NCBI RefSeq assembly: GCF_029227915.1
Contig: NC_079881.1
Location: 19,505,501 to 19,569,500 of the forward strand
DNA length: 64,000 bases
Direction of reading: 5' to 3'
DNA from: Hydractinia symbiolongicarpus
Lineage: Eukaryota > Cnidaria > Hydrozoa > Anthoathecata > Hydractiniidae
In this document: one piece after another, positions 32,790 to 47,582 of the stretch
Numbering within the stretch: the stretch's first letter is position 1
Layout of the letters: the number at the start of each line of letters is the position of its first letter
Notes under the pieces: generated by a model
Databases searched by the model: none
What the model was told of the DNA's origin: nothing
Seen by the model: the letters and a program-made list of their open reading frames with translations, nothing else
Position numbers and translations under genes: made by a program

Positions 32790-34790
32790 TCCTACTGTTG
32801 GGAGACCGCCATTATTAGCTAAAAGCTATGATAAAAATAGTGACCACCCGTCGGTACAAAAATAATACAAGGAGATGATGATTTTGCATCTCTACAACAC
32901 AAAAAAACAAAAAACAAATCAAAAATCATGTGTACAATGTGAAAAAAAATTTAGTCAAGTACTTTTTGAGCTCAGAACAACTGAGGGTGGTGAATAGGCT
33001 ATCAGAAGAGGAAAGTTAAAGGATATTCCATGAAGAGATGCACTGGTACCGTATCGAATCAGAACCAAAAGCTTTTATATGCTGCAAGGGAATGTTTATA
33101 AGGCCAAGGGTGGACCCACGGACCCACCTACTATAAGTATGAGTGAGGTCAACCTTAGAAGGGCCTCTGGGAGGTTTTTGTGGTACGGATTGTGAAGAAA
33201 TAATACATTTTTAAGGTGTACCATATCAGAGAATTTTAGTATGTCAAGACTGTTGAAGAGAGAGCGTCATTGGAGGGTATAAATACGATTAATGAGAGAG
33301 CTAATAGGCTGACCCCAGATTTCAGTGCAGTATTGAATATAACTGCTGAAGATTGGGTAGTAAGCAGATATGAGTATACTGCGGGGAACATAATGCTGAA
33401 GCATAGAGAGTGCTCTATTTGCCCTTTTGAGTTTTATTGCAGCAGCACAGATCTGATATTTCCAACAACGCCAAGAGATTTAATAGCGTCACTAAGGAAA
33501 ATTCTTTTGCTGTTCATTTTGATCCTAAAGTCATAGTTTACTTGTTTAAGTTTGTGCCTAAACAAGATATCTTCAGTTTTACTTGCATTTAAGGAAATTT
33601 TGTTGGCATTGAGCCATTGCGTCAAGAGCTTGAGATCAATGTTGATTCTCTTTGAAAGTGACTTTACTGACTTGTTGAAGCATATCAGATTAGTGTCATC
33701 AGCAAAGTGGACAAGAGAGGACTTCATAGCATGATGCAGATCATTTATGTAGATAAGGAATAGAAGAGGACCAAGCACAGAACCTTGAGGGACACCATAA
33801 CGGACAGAATTATATCCATTTATTGATACAAATTGTTGGTTATTTGAAATATACGATCGCAACAAATTAAGTGGTTTGCCGCTGATGCCGTAATGGAAAA
33901 GTTTTTTAAGGAGAATTTCACAATCAACAGTGTCGAAAGCCTTCTGAAGGTCAATACAAACACCACAGACAAAATTATCAGGATCTATGATGCATCCATT
34001 AATTGTTTACAGATATTTTGAAGGGTCTGTGCATTGGAGTTTTTTTCCTGAAACCAAACTGTTGCGTAAAGATAATTTTATGCCGAGTTAGAAACTGATA
34101 TACACGTTTGTATATTAGCTTCTCAAAAATTTTATCAATGTTAGATAATAGAGAAATAGGGCGATAATTGGTGCAATTTGTTTTGGGACCTTTTTTATGA
34201 ACAGGTATCACCTTCGCAATTTTATGCTGGGATGGAAAGACACCAGTTGAAAAAGAAAGATTGATGAGAATAGATAATGGCTTGGCAATTTCAGTTCTGA
34301 GAAAAGATAATATTAAATTTAGAATGCTAAAAGGACCAGTAGATTTATTTAAGTTTAGGGGAGAGATTCAAGAGATTATTTCGATTTCATCAACAGGAGA
34401 TAAGAAAAAGGAGAAAGGATTACGTTCACGAAGAAAATCTGAGAAGTGCTTTGATGAATAAGGTATTTTGGCCTGTATTTTGTCGGCAATAGGTGAAAAA
34501 TAGTTATTAACAGTGTTAGATATGGTAGTTGGGTGAGAAATAAGTTCACTGTTTACTTCAAGACAAGTGGGAGAGGATGAGTTGTTAGATTTAGAAGATA
34601 TGATAGAGTTGATGCCTTTCCATACCTTTTGTATGTTTTGTAGGTTATCACAAAAATATTGTGACAGATATTTATTTTTACTCCACCTGCACAGGGATTC
34701 AATTTGATTGCGATATAGTTTATATTGCTTATGGAGAGCAGATTTAACTATAGGATTTTTCGCCTTAATAAATGATCATAATAATACCAG
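32790..34790 (-). mobile_element. 5'-truncated CR1/L2-like non-LTR retrotransposon (dead)
   Basis: Read on the minus strand from about 34790, broken frames give a thumb-to-palm reverse transcriptase: N-Y-R-P-I-S-L-L-S-N-I, Q-Q-F-G-F-R, Y-G-V-P-Q-G-S-V-L-G-P-L-L-F and the catalytic F-A-D-D-T, then the C-terminal region. The longest open stretch is 33865-33434 (143 codons). Stops and frameshifts occur near 34365, 34000 and 33430, so it cannot make a full protein. The 3' UTR runs to about 32790. It joins the 3' part of a second LINE at about 34800. Confidence 0.8.
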
Positions 34791-34799
34791 ATCAGCATC

Positions 34800-37110
34800 C
34801 TTAAGCCTCATTTTGAACTTTCAATTGTTTATAAAAAAAAAACATTTTTGTGAAGTTTACTGATCTATCTCTAGAACTTAAAATGCTAAAAAAGTGAATA
34901 TGTCAATCATGTGTATTAGTGAACAGCTTAGGGGACAAAACAATATTTCTCTTTTGGACAATTGCTTTGATTCAGTTTAGAAACTCCTCCTGTTTGGTAA
35001 TTATTGCAGTTGTTTGCTAAAAATTTAAGCACTTGTAATCAGGAGCAATGGGATTAATGGCTTTAAAAACTAACATGGCATTGTTTTTGATGAGTAAATT
35101 ATTACCTCTCTTTTCCAAGAAAGATACGAACACATTCTAATCATTTTCACTTGGGTGGCACAAGCCCATGCCGAGGAGCAGCAGTTGAAACATGAAACAA
35201 GTGCATTAATTAAAAGGTTTTTGGCGTGAGGTGTTAAACAAGATGCAATTGTTCTAATTTTAAAATATTTAATAATGATTTTTCTATTTACATGTCATTA
35301 ATGTGCTCTTCCCATTGCATTTTTTGGTCAAATATTACCCAAAGATATTTAACCTTTTTGCTCCTGTTCAAAGAAATACCCATATAATTGATAGTTTTGT
35401 TCTCAACTTTTTTTAACTGGCTGTGGTTACCAAAAAAGATTGTTTTAGTTTTGTCCGTATTAATAGCCATTTTGTTATTACTCAGCCAGAGGTCAACTTG
35501 CGAAATTTCTAACTCAACCTGCGAGACAAGGGAACCAAAGCTTATATGATGAAATAATTATTGTATCATATGCATACGGACGGTAGTAATTTGAATTGAT
35601 GACAGATTTCAAGTAAGAATGGAGGAGGATAATTGGGTAAGAAAGTGTAGAGACTTGATAGTTCCTGGGGCAAAGCCCAGAGGCAGACCGAGAAAGACTT
35701 GGCAGGAGGTTATAAGGACAGACTTGATACAGAGGAAGTTGAGTTTAGATCTAACACAGTCTAGATCAGATTGGAAGAGGGTCATTAATATACCCCGTCC
35801 AACCCATGCTAGCATGGAAAACGGACGTTAAGCCGAGAATGATGATGATGATGATGATAATTATACAAAAGAAAAGGCAGGGGCCCAACACAGATCCCAG
35901 CTGCACCCCTAAAGCGTCTTCACAAAGCAGATCTGATCTTGTGTTGTTTAGAACAGTTCGCTGCAATTGGCCCGTTAAGTAGGGCTTAAATCAGTCAAAG
36001 GCAGCATTTAGTAGGACTCAAACCAGTAAAGGCAGCATCTGTGATGTCAAAATTTTATGATCAACAGTGTCAAAAGATTTTTTAAGATCAATGAGCACAG
36101 CACAGGTTTGTTTGAGCTAAGAATAAAATCAGAGACATCAACTACTGCAGCTTCTCAAACTTTTTCAAACTTGGACTGTCTGTCATTTAGGTTGTGCTCA
36201 GAAATAAAATGAGAAGTTTGTCCATGCACTAACTTTTCAAAAATTTTCATAGAAAATGGCAATATTGAGATACACCGTTAATTTGTAGGATCTGTTTATT
36301 GCTACTTGTAAAAATAGGCGAGACCCTTTAGCATTTAGGTACATAACCATTAAATAAAGATTTGCTAAAAAGACTTGATAAATACATAAAACTGACGAAC
36401 CTGCTTTTATCAGTCACGAACCAATTTCATCCAATCCTGTAGCTTTATTAAGTTTTAGTGAACTAATTATTTTTCGACACTTTTGGTCCCAATAGGAGCC
36501 CATTGAAAAATGTGTCTGCTAACTGGATTAATATTGTGCCAGAAGAATATTTTAAGGCACCAACAAAAAAATTAATTAAATGTGTTTAAAATTTCTTTAA
36601 GGTGAGATGTTTCTGTAGCATCGTTTTAGACTACTCGTTTTATGGAGGTAGCATTGCATGACTTATCAGGAAGCAGTATTTTCAAGATTTCCACAGATGT
36701 TTTGGCTGTTTTGAAAGTCCTGGAAAAAGTCATTATAATTCTCGTTTTTGAGTCGATTTTTGAGTCCTATTATCTTGTTTCTTTTTTGTTTAAAGGCTTA
36801 AGCCTCTGATGCTTTCCGTTTCAAGAAGTCTCTTTTTTGGCCTTATGAATTTTTCGATCACATAAACTAAATTGTGATCACTGATGCCTAAATCCATGAC
36901 ACCAGTTTTAGAAATACAAGAACTGTTAGAAAGGAAAGAGCATATCTTAAAACCATGTTACAGTTAAAATCTCCCAAGATAAAAACTTCAAGATTTTAAA
37001 ACATTGTTGAAAATGAATAGACATGTTTTCAGTACTTTGCAAATCACTACCTCTAGGTGGCTTGTAAGCCCAGGATTTTGATCTCTAAACATTTTGATCT
37101 CATTTTTTTT
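34800..37110 (-). mobile_element. second decayed LINE with endonuclease and reverse transcriptase remains
   Basis: On the minus strand, traces of an APE-type endonuclease (G-I-S-D-H-N-L-V-Y, about 36880) are followed by reverse transcriptase blocks: I-D-L-K-K-S-F-D-T-V-D-H (about 36090), L-G-S-V-L-G-P (about 35890) and the region at 35470-35288 (D-K-T-K-T-I-F-F-G). A C-terminal tail runs to about 34800. It is interrupted by the plus-strand fragment at 35617-35862 and by many stops. Confidence 0.7.
35617..35862 (+). mobile_element. 3' end of another non-LTR retrotransposon, with (GAT)n tail
   Basis: The plus-strand ORF 35619-35831 encodes G-R-P-R-K-T-W-Q-E-V-I-R-T-D-L, the motif found at the very C-terminus of many RTE/jockey-like LINE proteins. 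It ends with a stop at 35829, and a (GAT)n microsatellite runs to about 35862. It lies antisense inside the second LINE, so it inserted later. A worn relative is at 3810-4016. Confidence 0.75.
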
Positions 37111-37199
37111 TAATTAAATCTCAATAGGTTCAACGAAAAAATTGAGTCAGAAATATGCTCACAATTTTTTAAATTTTTTTTTTTCTAGTTCTGCTCTCA

Positions 37200-37770
37200 G
37201 GCCTTCCACCGTCAGTTGAGCAAAATAATACAGGAAATTAAGGACAGAAAATGGTTTAAAAAATGGACAATACAGGACAAAATTTTACAAAAATACAGAA
37301 TTTAGTGTGAAAATAAAGGACATTTTTGAAAATTCCGAGAAATAAATGCAAAAATGTCCTAAAATTTAAGTAACGTAAGTGACAAACCCACCTACAAGTT
37401 TTTTACTATGTTCGTAATAAAATGTCAACAAAAGATTAAAAGACTTTGAAAACTTCTTTATGTTGATGACAAAACAATTACATCATAAATACACATTGAA
37501 CACATTGGTATCCAAAAAAGTCTAAAAGTCTAGTCTAAAATATATCATATAATTAAATAAAATTCAGCACAAATAGAAATTTCAGATCCACTTAATTTGT
37601 AATTTGTATAATATTTATCAATCATTTTAACTAGGTTAGAACAAGAAACAGGGAAATGTTATATTAAGTGCAGATTTTCAGAAATAGGACATACAGGACG
37701 ATTAATCAAAATGCAGGACAATACAGGACACTTTTGCCAAATACAGGAAATACAGGACGTGTGGAAGGCC
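37200..37770. mobile_element. terminal-inverted-repeat element with TACAGGAC internal repeats
   Basis: GGCCTTCCAC at 37200-37209 is mirrored by GTGGAAGGCC at 37761-37770. Flanks TCTGCTCTCA (left) and TCTGCTTTTA (right) agree at 8 of 10 bases, like a worn target-site duplication. Inside, the words AATACAGGA and ACAGGAC recur near both ends. No transposase ORF; non-autonomous. Confidence 0.6.
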
Positions 37771-39676
37771 TCTGCTTTTATGAATGATATTTGAGTTACT
37801 GGAGCATCAAAATACTAATAAAAAAAACATCTAAAAGCGTTTTCAAGCATTTTCTTATCCATAATGGTGGAATTCTAAAAAATTTCTAATATCAGTTTTG
37901 GTTTTTTTAAAAAATATGGATGGAATACTATGATATTACAGAATTTTAGAGACATTGGGTGTTCATACATACAATTATGCTATGCTGAAAACAGAGGATT
38001 TTGTTAATATTGAGAAATGGCCAGAATGGGAAAAATTTCTAAAGGTCATATCCCGGGAGCCACTCGAGGTAGGCAGTTGAAAATTTCAGAATTTCCATAT
38101 CTTGATATAAACTTGTGGTGAAAATTACAAAAAAATCTGTGATGGTCGACATGGAAGCATTGGTTTAGTTGGCATGGAATGACCCACATACGTTAATTGG
38201 TTTAGTTTTTTTCAGGTACACTTCCACCCATAGTGATTCAACATTTTTAAAGTATAGTTGTTTCAAAAGGTGGCTATCAAAGTTTTCATTAGCAAAAAAC
38301 ACAAAAACCTACCTTTTGTGTATTTCGATCATTCCTATAACAAACATAGCCATCAATTTTAACGTCATTGTCAGTGCCTTCACTGACAATGACAATGACG
38401 TTAAAATTTTAATTTTACCTTTACAAATATAGAATACATCAATTTTTGTTAAATGTAGCAAAAGTATGTTATTTGAACGGACCCTTTATTTTATTTATTT
38501 TTTTTTGACAAAATCTTAGGCTTGTGTTCTTATAAAATTATCTTTATAAAACAAAAAGCATGTATGTAAATCGTTATCTTGTTTTTATCCTACTAAAGTA
38601 AAGGCAAAAAAATAGGACAAAGTTGTGATCTGAAGTGATGTTTAACAGACTAGAGTATTTTTTTACATGGTGTAATAGATATCAAAAAAAGATTACCCCA
38701 GTCTCTAAGGCTTCTTCTCACAGGGACATCAATGACAAAGAAAACTCCCAAAACAATAAGCTAAGGTTTCGTAATGTCTGCTCTGCTTATTAACTACTTA
38801 TATGATTATCATTTGTGACACTGTTAATAGATCGGAAATTCTGGGATATAGAAGGGGCTACCAAGTGTTTTGGTTTATTTTCCTTTTTTGGTTGCATGCT
38901 AGGTCCACATAACATTATAGAATGTGTAACTATAGGTGTGACAATGACATCTTACGGAAATGAGAGGCTAGCTAGCTATTATATAATTTATTATTAGGAG
39001 GCTTAACATGTAAATATGGACCACAAACTATTTATTGCAGAAAAATAGAGATAGTGTTGACCTATAAAGCTATCTAGCTATTTTATCTTCACGAAAGTAA
39101 AGTGGTAAACTAGCTAGCAGTACATTAGCAGTTTCCCGCTCGAATACTTTGTTTACGTTTTTCAGGACACAAGCCAGCGGTTTTGTCGATGGGAGATTAA
39201 ACTTATGATAATCGTCACAAAATATACACCACAAAAAACAAATTATAATTTTGTTTGGGTAGTTTAACAAAAATTATTTCATCTCCTACGTCAGATTGCC
39301 CCAGGTTCCAATATTTAACTTTGAAAACTCTAAAAAACACATAAAGTCTCCATAAACGACCCCCGGTCAATAAAATATTTTAGGTCATCAATTCAAAAAT
39401 TATAGAGCAAGACAGATATGGAATACTACATGAACCCAATCGAATAGGACTGTTATTAATACGATTATATTCTTACATTGGAAATATAAATTATATAAAA
39501 AACAACATCGAATTAAGACCTATTTTTACCGAAAGATTTAAACTATTCTCCTAACTTCAGTAAAGTATAAACGTTTCTTTCCATTTTATCTATTACGCTT
39601 TTGCACGAGGCGTCCTTTTCGGTACCATGTTTGGGCAAATTTCAAACAGGATTGATATCGTAACATATTTTTTCTT
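37771..39676. other. non-coding spacer upstream of actin copy 1
   Basis: No gene is recognised. Short ORFs (for example 38169-38432 plus, 39070-39270 minus) show no family resemblance and no splice support. A perfect palindromic hairpin at 38355-38408 is listed separately. Confidence 0.5.
38355..38408. repeat. perfect 19-bp inverted repeat
   Basis: AATTTTAACGTCATTGTCA (38355-38373) and TGACAATGACGTTAAAATT (38390-38408) are exact reverse complements around a 16-nt centre that itself contains CAGTG...CACTG. Could be a foldback remnant or a cruciform-prone site. Confidence 0.65.
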
Positions 39677-39700
39677 CCTTATAAGGTATTTGTTATAAAG
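39677..39700 (+). promoter_or_regulatory. CArG box and TATA box of actin copy 1
   Basis: CCTTATAAGG at 39677-39686 is a perfect CC(A/T)6GG serum response element. TATAAAG follows at 39694-39700, about 150 bp before the ATG. SRF/MADS control of actin genes through CArG boxes is established in animals; use here is inferred. A good splice acceptor at 39818-39819, 27 nt before the ATG, points to a 5' UTR intron or trans-splicing. Confidence 0.6.
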
Positions 39701-39834
39701 AAAGCGGGTGCGTAAGCAGAAAGGGGTGTGTGCATCATATTAAAGCTACGACCCATGTATTTCTAATCACTTCGACTTCATAAGAGCTCGAGTAAACGTT
39801 TGTGTTACCTTTTTTGTAGTGTGTACAAAACTAA

Positions 39835-41184
<1,350 letters not shown>

Positions 41185-41321
41185 GTTTTTTCTAAATTTA
41201 GAACTTTTTGAATAAGGTCATGGGAACTCTAATTCTTAAAATTTACCAACTTATTTTCCCATTGTCAGGTAAAACTTTTTTGCCGAAATTTTTCGAAGAG
41301 TCTTCCTAATCAGTTGCAAAA

Positions 41322-41327
41322 AATAAA
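41322..41327 (+). promoter_or_regulatory. candidate polyadenylation signal of actin copy 1
   Basis: AATAAA, 138 nt after the stop codon. Confidence 0.5.
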
Positions 41328-42132
41328 ATAACAAAGTAACTTATTTTCGTTTCGTTATTTTGTAAGTAGGATGTTTTACCTGTAAAAAGATATTTGTATA
41401 AAACACGCTACGAAGGTATACACAAAGAGAAATTATAGAAAATGTCTTCTCTTCTTTCACGCCCAAGATTCCCGAATTTTTGGCAAATGGCATAGAAATA
41501 TTTTGCAAAGAACATGCTAAGAATTACATTAAATGATTCATTGTTGTTAGGATTTCTGATGTCGCCTTTCATATTTTTGGTGTGAGTGGAATTGTTCTCT
41601 TTTAAAAATATCTTATTTTCGCGATAAGGAATGTGGAATCCAAACAATTTCAGATGGACACAGACAAATTGTATTTACTATACTCTCGGTAACCGGAACA
41701 GGATTCCGACCCTGCACTAGTCAACACCAAATTTCCCTATTTATCTACCCCACTGTTCTCAGGTTTTTTAGCTTTCGTAAAGGCTAAATTTTTAGGAACG
41801 AGACCGCATGTAAAGATAGTACATGTTTTTTCTTTTGTAAGCATAACGTTTATAAGCATATTTAGGCTCAGGGTTAGTAAAAAATAGCCCTTGTTTTGCT
41901 GCAACAGTTACAAAAGGGAAACTTTGTTTTGGTTATTGGGTTTGGAACAGTAACGGAAATAAGCATATTCCTAGCATAATTTGAGCATCTTTTGTAATTA
42001 ATGAAGCATACCCGAGCCTGATTTTAAAAATTCATGTGCTAATAAAAAAAAACGTTTAAATAAACAACGGTGCAAAAACAATTTAGATAAAATTAAGACG
42101 TCGTGTGCAGTCTCACACCGTAAATAGCTACG

Positions 42133-42888
42133 AGTATTGAAGAAGAGGCAGAAAATTTAGAAACTTAATTTTAATACATTTTGTAACAAGAAGCCCTGGG
42201 GGCTCTAAGAACTTCCGCTCGGTACCAAAATATTTGATGAAAACCTGCTAATTCGTTGTGTTATTGTACTAAACATTCGAGGAGGTTTGGTACATGAACA
42301 TCTGAAGATAAAGCACACAAGTGACATTATATCTTACAACAAACGCAAACAAAACGAAACGTGTCATAATAAACTTACATTTTAAAATAAATTGCTAACA
42401 AAAAATACAGCCTATCATTCATGGTTGAAAGTCTTGCGATTGAAACGTTTATGGTCTTAAACGGCATTTAGTTGACAAAAAATCAAAATTTTGCTGTGAC
42501 CATCATTTTCAGCATACTTTTTTTATTAACTGTGCCAATTTTAATTCAATTCAGTATTGAAGAAGAGGCAGAAAATTTAGAAACTTAATTTTAATACATT
42601 TTGTAACAAGAAGCCCTGGGGGCTCTAAGAACTTCCGCTCGGTACCAAAATATTTGATGAAAACCTGCTAATTCGTTGTGTTATTGTACTAAACATTCGA
42701 GGAGGTTTGGTACATGAACCTCTGAAGATAAAGCACACTTGCTAACAAAAAATACAGCCTATCATTCATGGTTGAAAGTCTTGCGATTGAAACGTTTATG
42801 GTCTTAAACGGCATTTAGTTGACAAAAAATCAAAATTTTGCTGTGACCATCATTTTCAGCATACTTTTTTTATTAACTGTGCCAATTT
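42133..42888. repeat. recent direct duplication, about 420-bp unit
   Basis: Copy 1 starts at 42133 and copy 2 at 42553. The first 186 bp differ at one base. Copy 2 lacks 42319-42391 of copy 1 (73 bp), then matches again to TGTGCCAATTTT. The near identity means the duplication is young. Confidence 0.85.
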
Positions 42889-43290
42889 TTGTCGAAAATA
42901 AAGCAGTTTTAATTTTTGGTTAAATTTTGGCCTAAAATGACATTTAGGTGACAAAAATTCAAACTTTAGTACCATCATCATTTTCAGCATACTTTATTTG
43001 TTAACTGTGCCAGATTTAGCCGAAAATGAAGTGGTTTTAATTTTTGGATCAATTTTGACCTAAAATGGCATTTAGGTGACAAAAATCAAAATTTCGATGT
43101 CACCATTATGTTCAGCATCCTTTTTTTGTTAACTTTGGCAATTTTTGTTGAAAATGAAGTAGTTTTAATTTTTGAACCAATCTTGTCTTAAAATGACATT
43201 TAAGGTGGCAAAAAAACAAAATTATTATGTCACCATTATGTTCAGCATACTTTTTTTGTTAACTGTGCCAAATTTTGTCGAAAACAAATA
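42812..43290. repeat. 128-bp tandem satellite, about 4 units
   Basis: The word CATTTAGGTGACAAAAA or a variant recurs at 42812, 42941, 43069 and 43197 (spacings 129, 128 and 128). Between these, each unit carries TTCAGCATAC, T-rich, TTAACTGTGCCAA and GTTTTAATTTTTG. A fifth partial unit sits inside copy 1 of the upstream duplication at 42463. Confidence 0.85.
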
Positions 43291-44964
43291 CTAATTTTGT
43301 CCTGAAACGTCATATGGATGAGTTCCCAGTAGTTAGGGAGCTTGGGTACGAAGTTTACATCTGTGACGGAGGAATGTGTAATCCCAGGGTCGATTTTTTC
43401 TCAAAAAATGCTCCAAAAGAAAAAAACGACGGTTTTAAAGAATTTCCTACGCATTCGGGCGCGGAAATTCAATTACGATTATGATATTACGTTAGTCACA
43501 TCTAACGTATGAACTACGTGAAAATGGATGGCTGAAATACAGTATCGCTTGAAACTTCAACGAACGAACTACTTGTTAAAATAATTTTATACTGGTTATA
43601 GCGTCATTTTGTTAACATCTGCGCCCAAATTGAAGTTGCTCAAGTACTGAGAACACAAAATAGAGTGCGCGAAAGTTGAAAAAATAGAAAACGGTAAACC
43701 AAATACTTCTAAAAGTATATGCAAAGGTTCGGCAGGCATTTTTTCTCCAAATAGACAAACATTTTTAATTCTGACATTGATAATTTATAACGTAAGGGGT
43801 TATATTTTTTTTGGTTTTACGTCTCTGATATCGACGTAATGCATCCCTACGAAGTAAATCTGCAACAAACGCAAGCCGTATTCCATGGATGTATTCACGC
43901 TACATGCTACAGAGAAAGATTCACGCTTGATCAACCTAGTTCCCAGGACTTTTTGCTTCTCATAGGTGCTGCACTTTCTGATAGTTCTAACGCCGCCACG
44001 TTAAAAGGTGCTGGGGCCAAGCTTGACGCTTGATTAGAAGAACAATTTATAACTATTTAGTTTATGCTCACCTAAATTAAGCTAATTTCAGTATAACTCG
44101 CGTAGAATTGGTTTACCTACCGAGTGCAGCAAAGGAACTTGGTAAAATAAAGATACAGAAAACAAAGATAAATTTTGACACGATCTACTTTACTGTCTCC
44201 TAAAGATCCCCTTAGATCCCCTAGGTCTCAGTTTGCCGCTTAACATTAACTTCCGTTTCAAAATAATCTGTTACTCTTACGCTAAATAATAAAATCCTCT
44301 GTACCTAAAAATAAGTGCTAAAATAGCGTCCAACATGGTTATGTAATCATACTGTCATTGCTGGTAATCTTTCTTAACTTTGTACGAGTTAGAAATCTGG
44401 CATTTAAGAAAACAAGGAAATGTCGAGAATATTAAGGTCAGCAACAAAAAGGTACAAAACGGATCCACAAAGTCTTAGTTCTCTTCTCAGGAATATGTAG
44501 TCAGTTCTGAAAACAACTTTTTAAGTGTGCTTGAAATTGATTCTATTATAAAAAGGCGACGAGAAGCATCTTTTAGTGGGAAATGCTATGCGATGAGCCA
44601 ATGGGACGAATAAAAGCGATGGCCTTTATCTTTTAAAGGCGACGAATAAAAGCGATGACATTTATCTCTTTAGGGCGATGAGCAATGGCAAAATTAAAAA
44701 AATTAATTAAATTCGCAAAAGATTCGTATTGTAAAAACCAAAACATTCATCCTCTATAATTTTAGAAGTTATGATACGACGCCTATATCACTAAATACTG
44801 AAAAAGATGGCTGCAAACAGAAGAAATACATAATGTTTCTCTATTTTGCTTTGACGGATTATTAACATTAATAATTATCCGGTATGAAAACCAACTACCT
44901 TTTATTCAAATATTGGAGATCATTTCCAGTACCCAACAAGAAATGACAGCGAACATTTCTTCTT

Positions 44965-44974
44965 CCTTATATGG
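44965..44974 (+). promoter_or_regulatory. CArG box upstream of actin copy 2
   Basis: CCTTATATGG is a perfect CC(A/T)6GG match 319 bp before the ATG. Its left flank TTCTTCCTTATA is the same as at the copy 1 box. A near match, CCATAAAAGT, is at 45182-45191. Confidence 0.5.
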
Positions 44975-45196
44975 ACTTCTTCGTCCCACAAAACACACAT
45001 TTTGTCGAAATAAGTTCATGCACGCTTAAAGTTTGTTGTAATAAGGCTTCATTTGTTGTTATTACTCTCCCGTGTATAGAAAGAGACGTAATTTAAAAAC
45101 AAAGGATTTCCTTCGAGGACAATAACATGACTCAAAGGAGTCTTCTGAGAAAGCAATAATAATAGTGATTTGTTATTCCAACCATAAAAGTTCACG

Positions 45197-45213
45197 ATTG
45201 GTTTGCTATAAAA
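45197..45213 (+). promoter_or_regulatory. inverted CCAAT and TATA box of actin copy 2
   Basis: ATTGG at 45197-45201 and TATAAAA at 45207-45213. Transcription would begin near 45237 and leave an unspliced leader of about 46 nt. Confidence 0.6.
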
Positions 45214-45231
45214 AGAGAACGTAGATCGTAA

Positions 45232-46622
<1,391 letters not shown>

Positions 46623-47370
46623 CTTTCCGTCGTCCCACTTGGTATTACTGTAGTATTTTGTAAATAAGAATTTGTAAGATTCAATATATTTTGATGCTTA
46701 ACTGCAGTGCGATTCGTTTTTATTCTTTTCTCGCCCCCTGGCCAGAACTATATATTCCTTTGAGCGTGTATGCTTATTGGTTGATTTTAATTTTTGGGGT
46801 TTGCTCTGGAGAAACTGTGTTTATTAGTGGATTTAAGTTTTGAGGATTTGCTCTGACATATTCGTTTGCGTAAGCTTTTGTTTCGTCGCACTATAAAAAG
46901 ATTCGCATTAGGATCTCTAACGAAAAAGCTGAAGATGTTTATTAATACCTGTGGGGGCGAACGTTGGAATTTACAGAATTGTGGCATCGTCTATGAAAAA
47001 AATTTTCAGAGGACTTAGAAATGCTTTTTTTAAGAATATACTCTATAAGAATATTCAAGGTGAGAAATTAGACAAAAATTTAAAAATACGCCAAGAATAT
47101 GCGCATCTTGAAATTTTGCGTGTATCCGATATGAAATTAACCCAGCAGGTTTCATTTAAAGTATTTCTTTCTACAAAATCTGTCTGTCAAATGAACCTTT
47201 TAAACAACGGCACTGAGGGGTGATTTTTACACCACTTTACGTTCTCACATCTTTTTAACCTTAAATATGCTAAGAATATACCGGGGTGACTTTTGCCCAA
47301 AATTTAGGAATATTTATGATAAAACGAAAAAGTACTATTCTTATAAAAAAGCCTGTGTCACATTGCGGGA
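46623..47370. other. spacer between actin copy 2 and DNAL4
   Basis: A 90-codon plus-strand ORF at 46951-47223 is open but matches nothing I recognise and has no supporting signals. The rest appears non-coding. Confidence 0.4.
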
Positions 47371-47418
47371 CAACCTCGATCCCAGGGCCTGTGGCTACAG
47401 GCCCTGGGATCGAGGTTG
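47371..47418. mobile_element. perfect foldback of the CCTCGTCCCCAGGG family
   Basis: Two 22-bp arms, starting CAACCTCGATCCCAGGGCCT, are exact reverse complements across a 4-nt loop (GGCT). The arm sequence is the terminal repeat of the MITE at 27570-27666, so this is an element reduced to its two ends. Confidence 0.75.
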
Positions 47419-47565
47419 ACTCCGGGAATTTTACGGTATTCAAATAAAGGACCGATAGGGGGAAACAACTCTGGTAAGATAAAATGACCCGTAGTTCAAA
47501 AGACTTAAAATAATTTAAAGAATATATTAGTATTATTAGGAAACTATTTATAAAAGATATAACCA

Positions 47566-47571
47566 TTTATT
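47566..47571 (-). promoter_or_regulatory. polyadenylation signal of DNAL4
   Basis: TTTATT on plus (AATAAA on minus) lies 12 nt past the TAA at 47583-47585. Confidence 0.5.
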
Positions 47572-47582
47572 TACATATATAT

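Larger units (their letters stand above)
41328..44964. other. inter-actin spacer
   Basis: It contains the duplicated block at 42133-42888 and the 128-bp satellite, listed separately. Two small plus-strand ORFs follow the satellite, 43275-43484 (69 codons) and 43839-44033 (64 codons). Neither resembles a known family nor has clear splice or polyA context. The stretch 44607-44665 repeats GACGAATAAAAGCGATG twice. Confidence 0.5.

Noticed and set aside
43275-44033. Two small plus-strand ORFs (69 and 64 codons) between the actins
   Set aside because: The first begins inside satellite DNA. Neither shows a domain, and both are within chance length.
46951-47223. 90-codon plus-strand ORF after actin copy 2
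   Set aside because: No recognisable family, no splice or polyA signals, and within the length range expected by chance.
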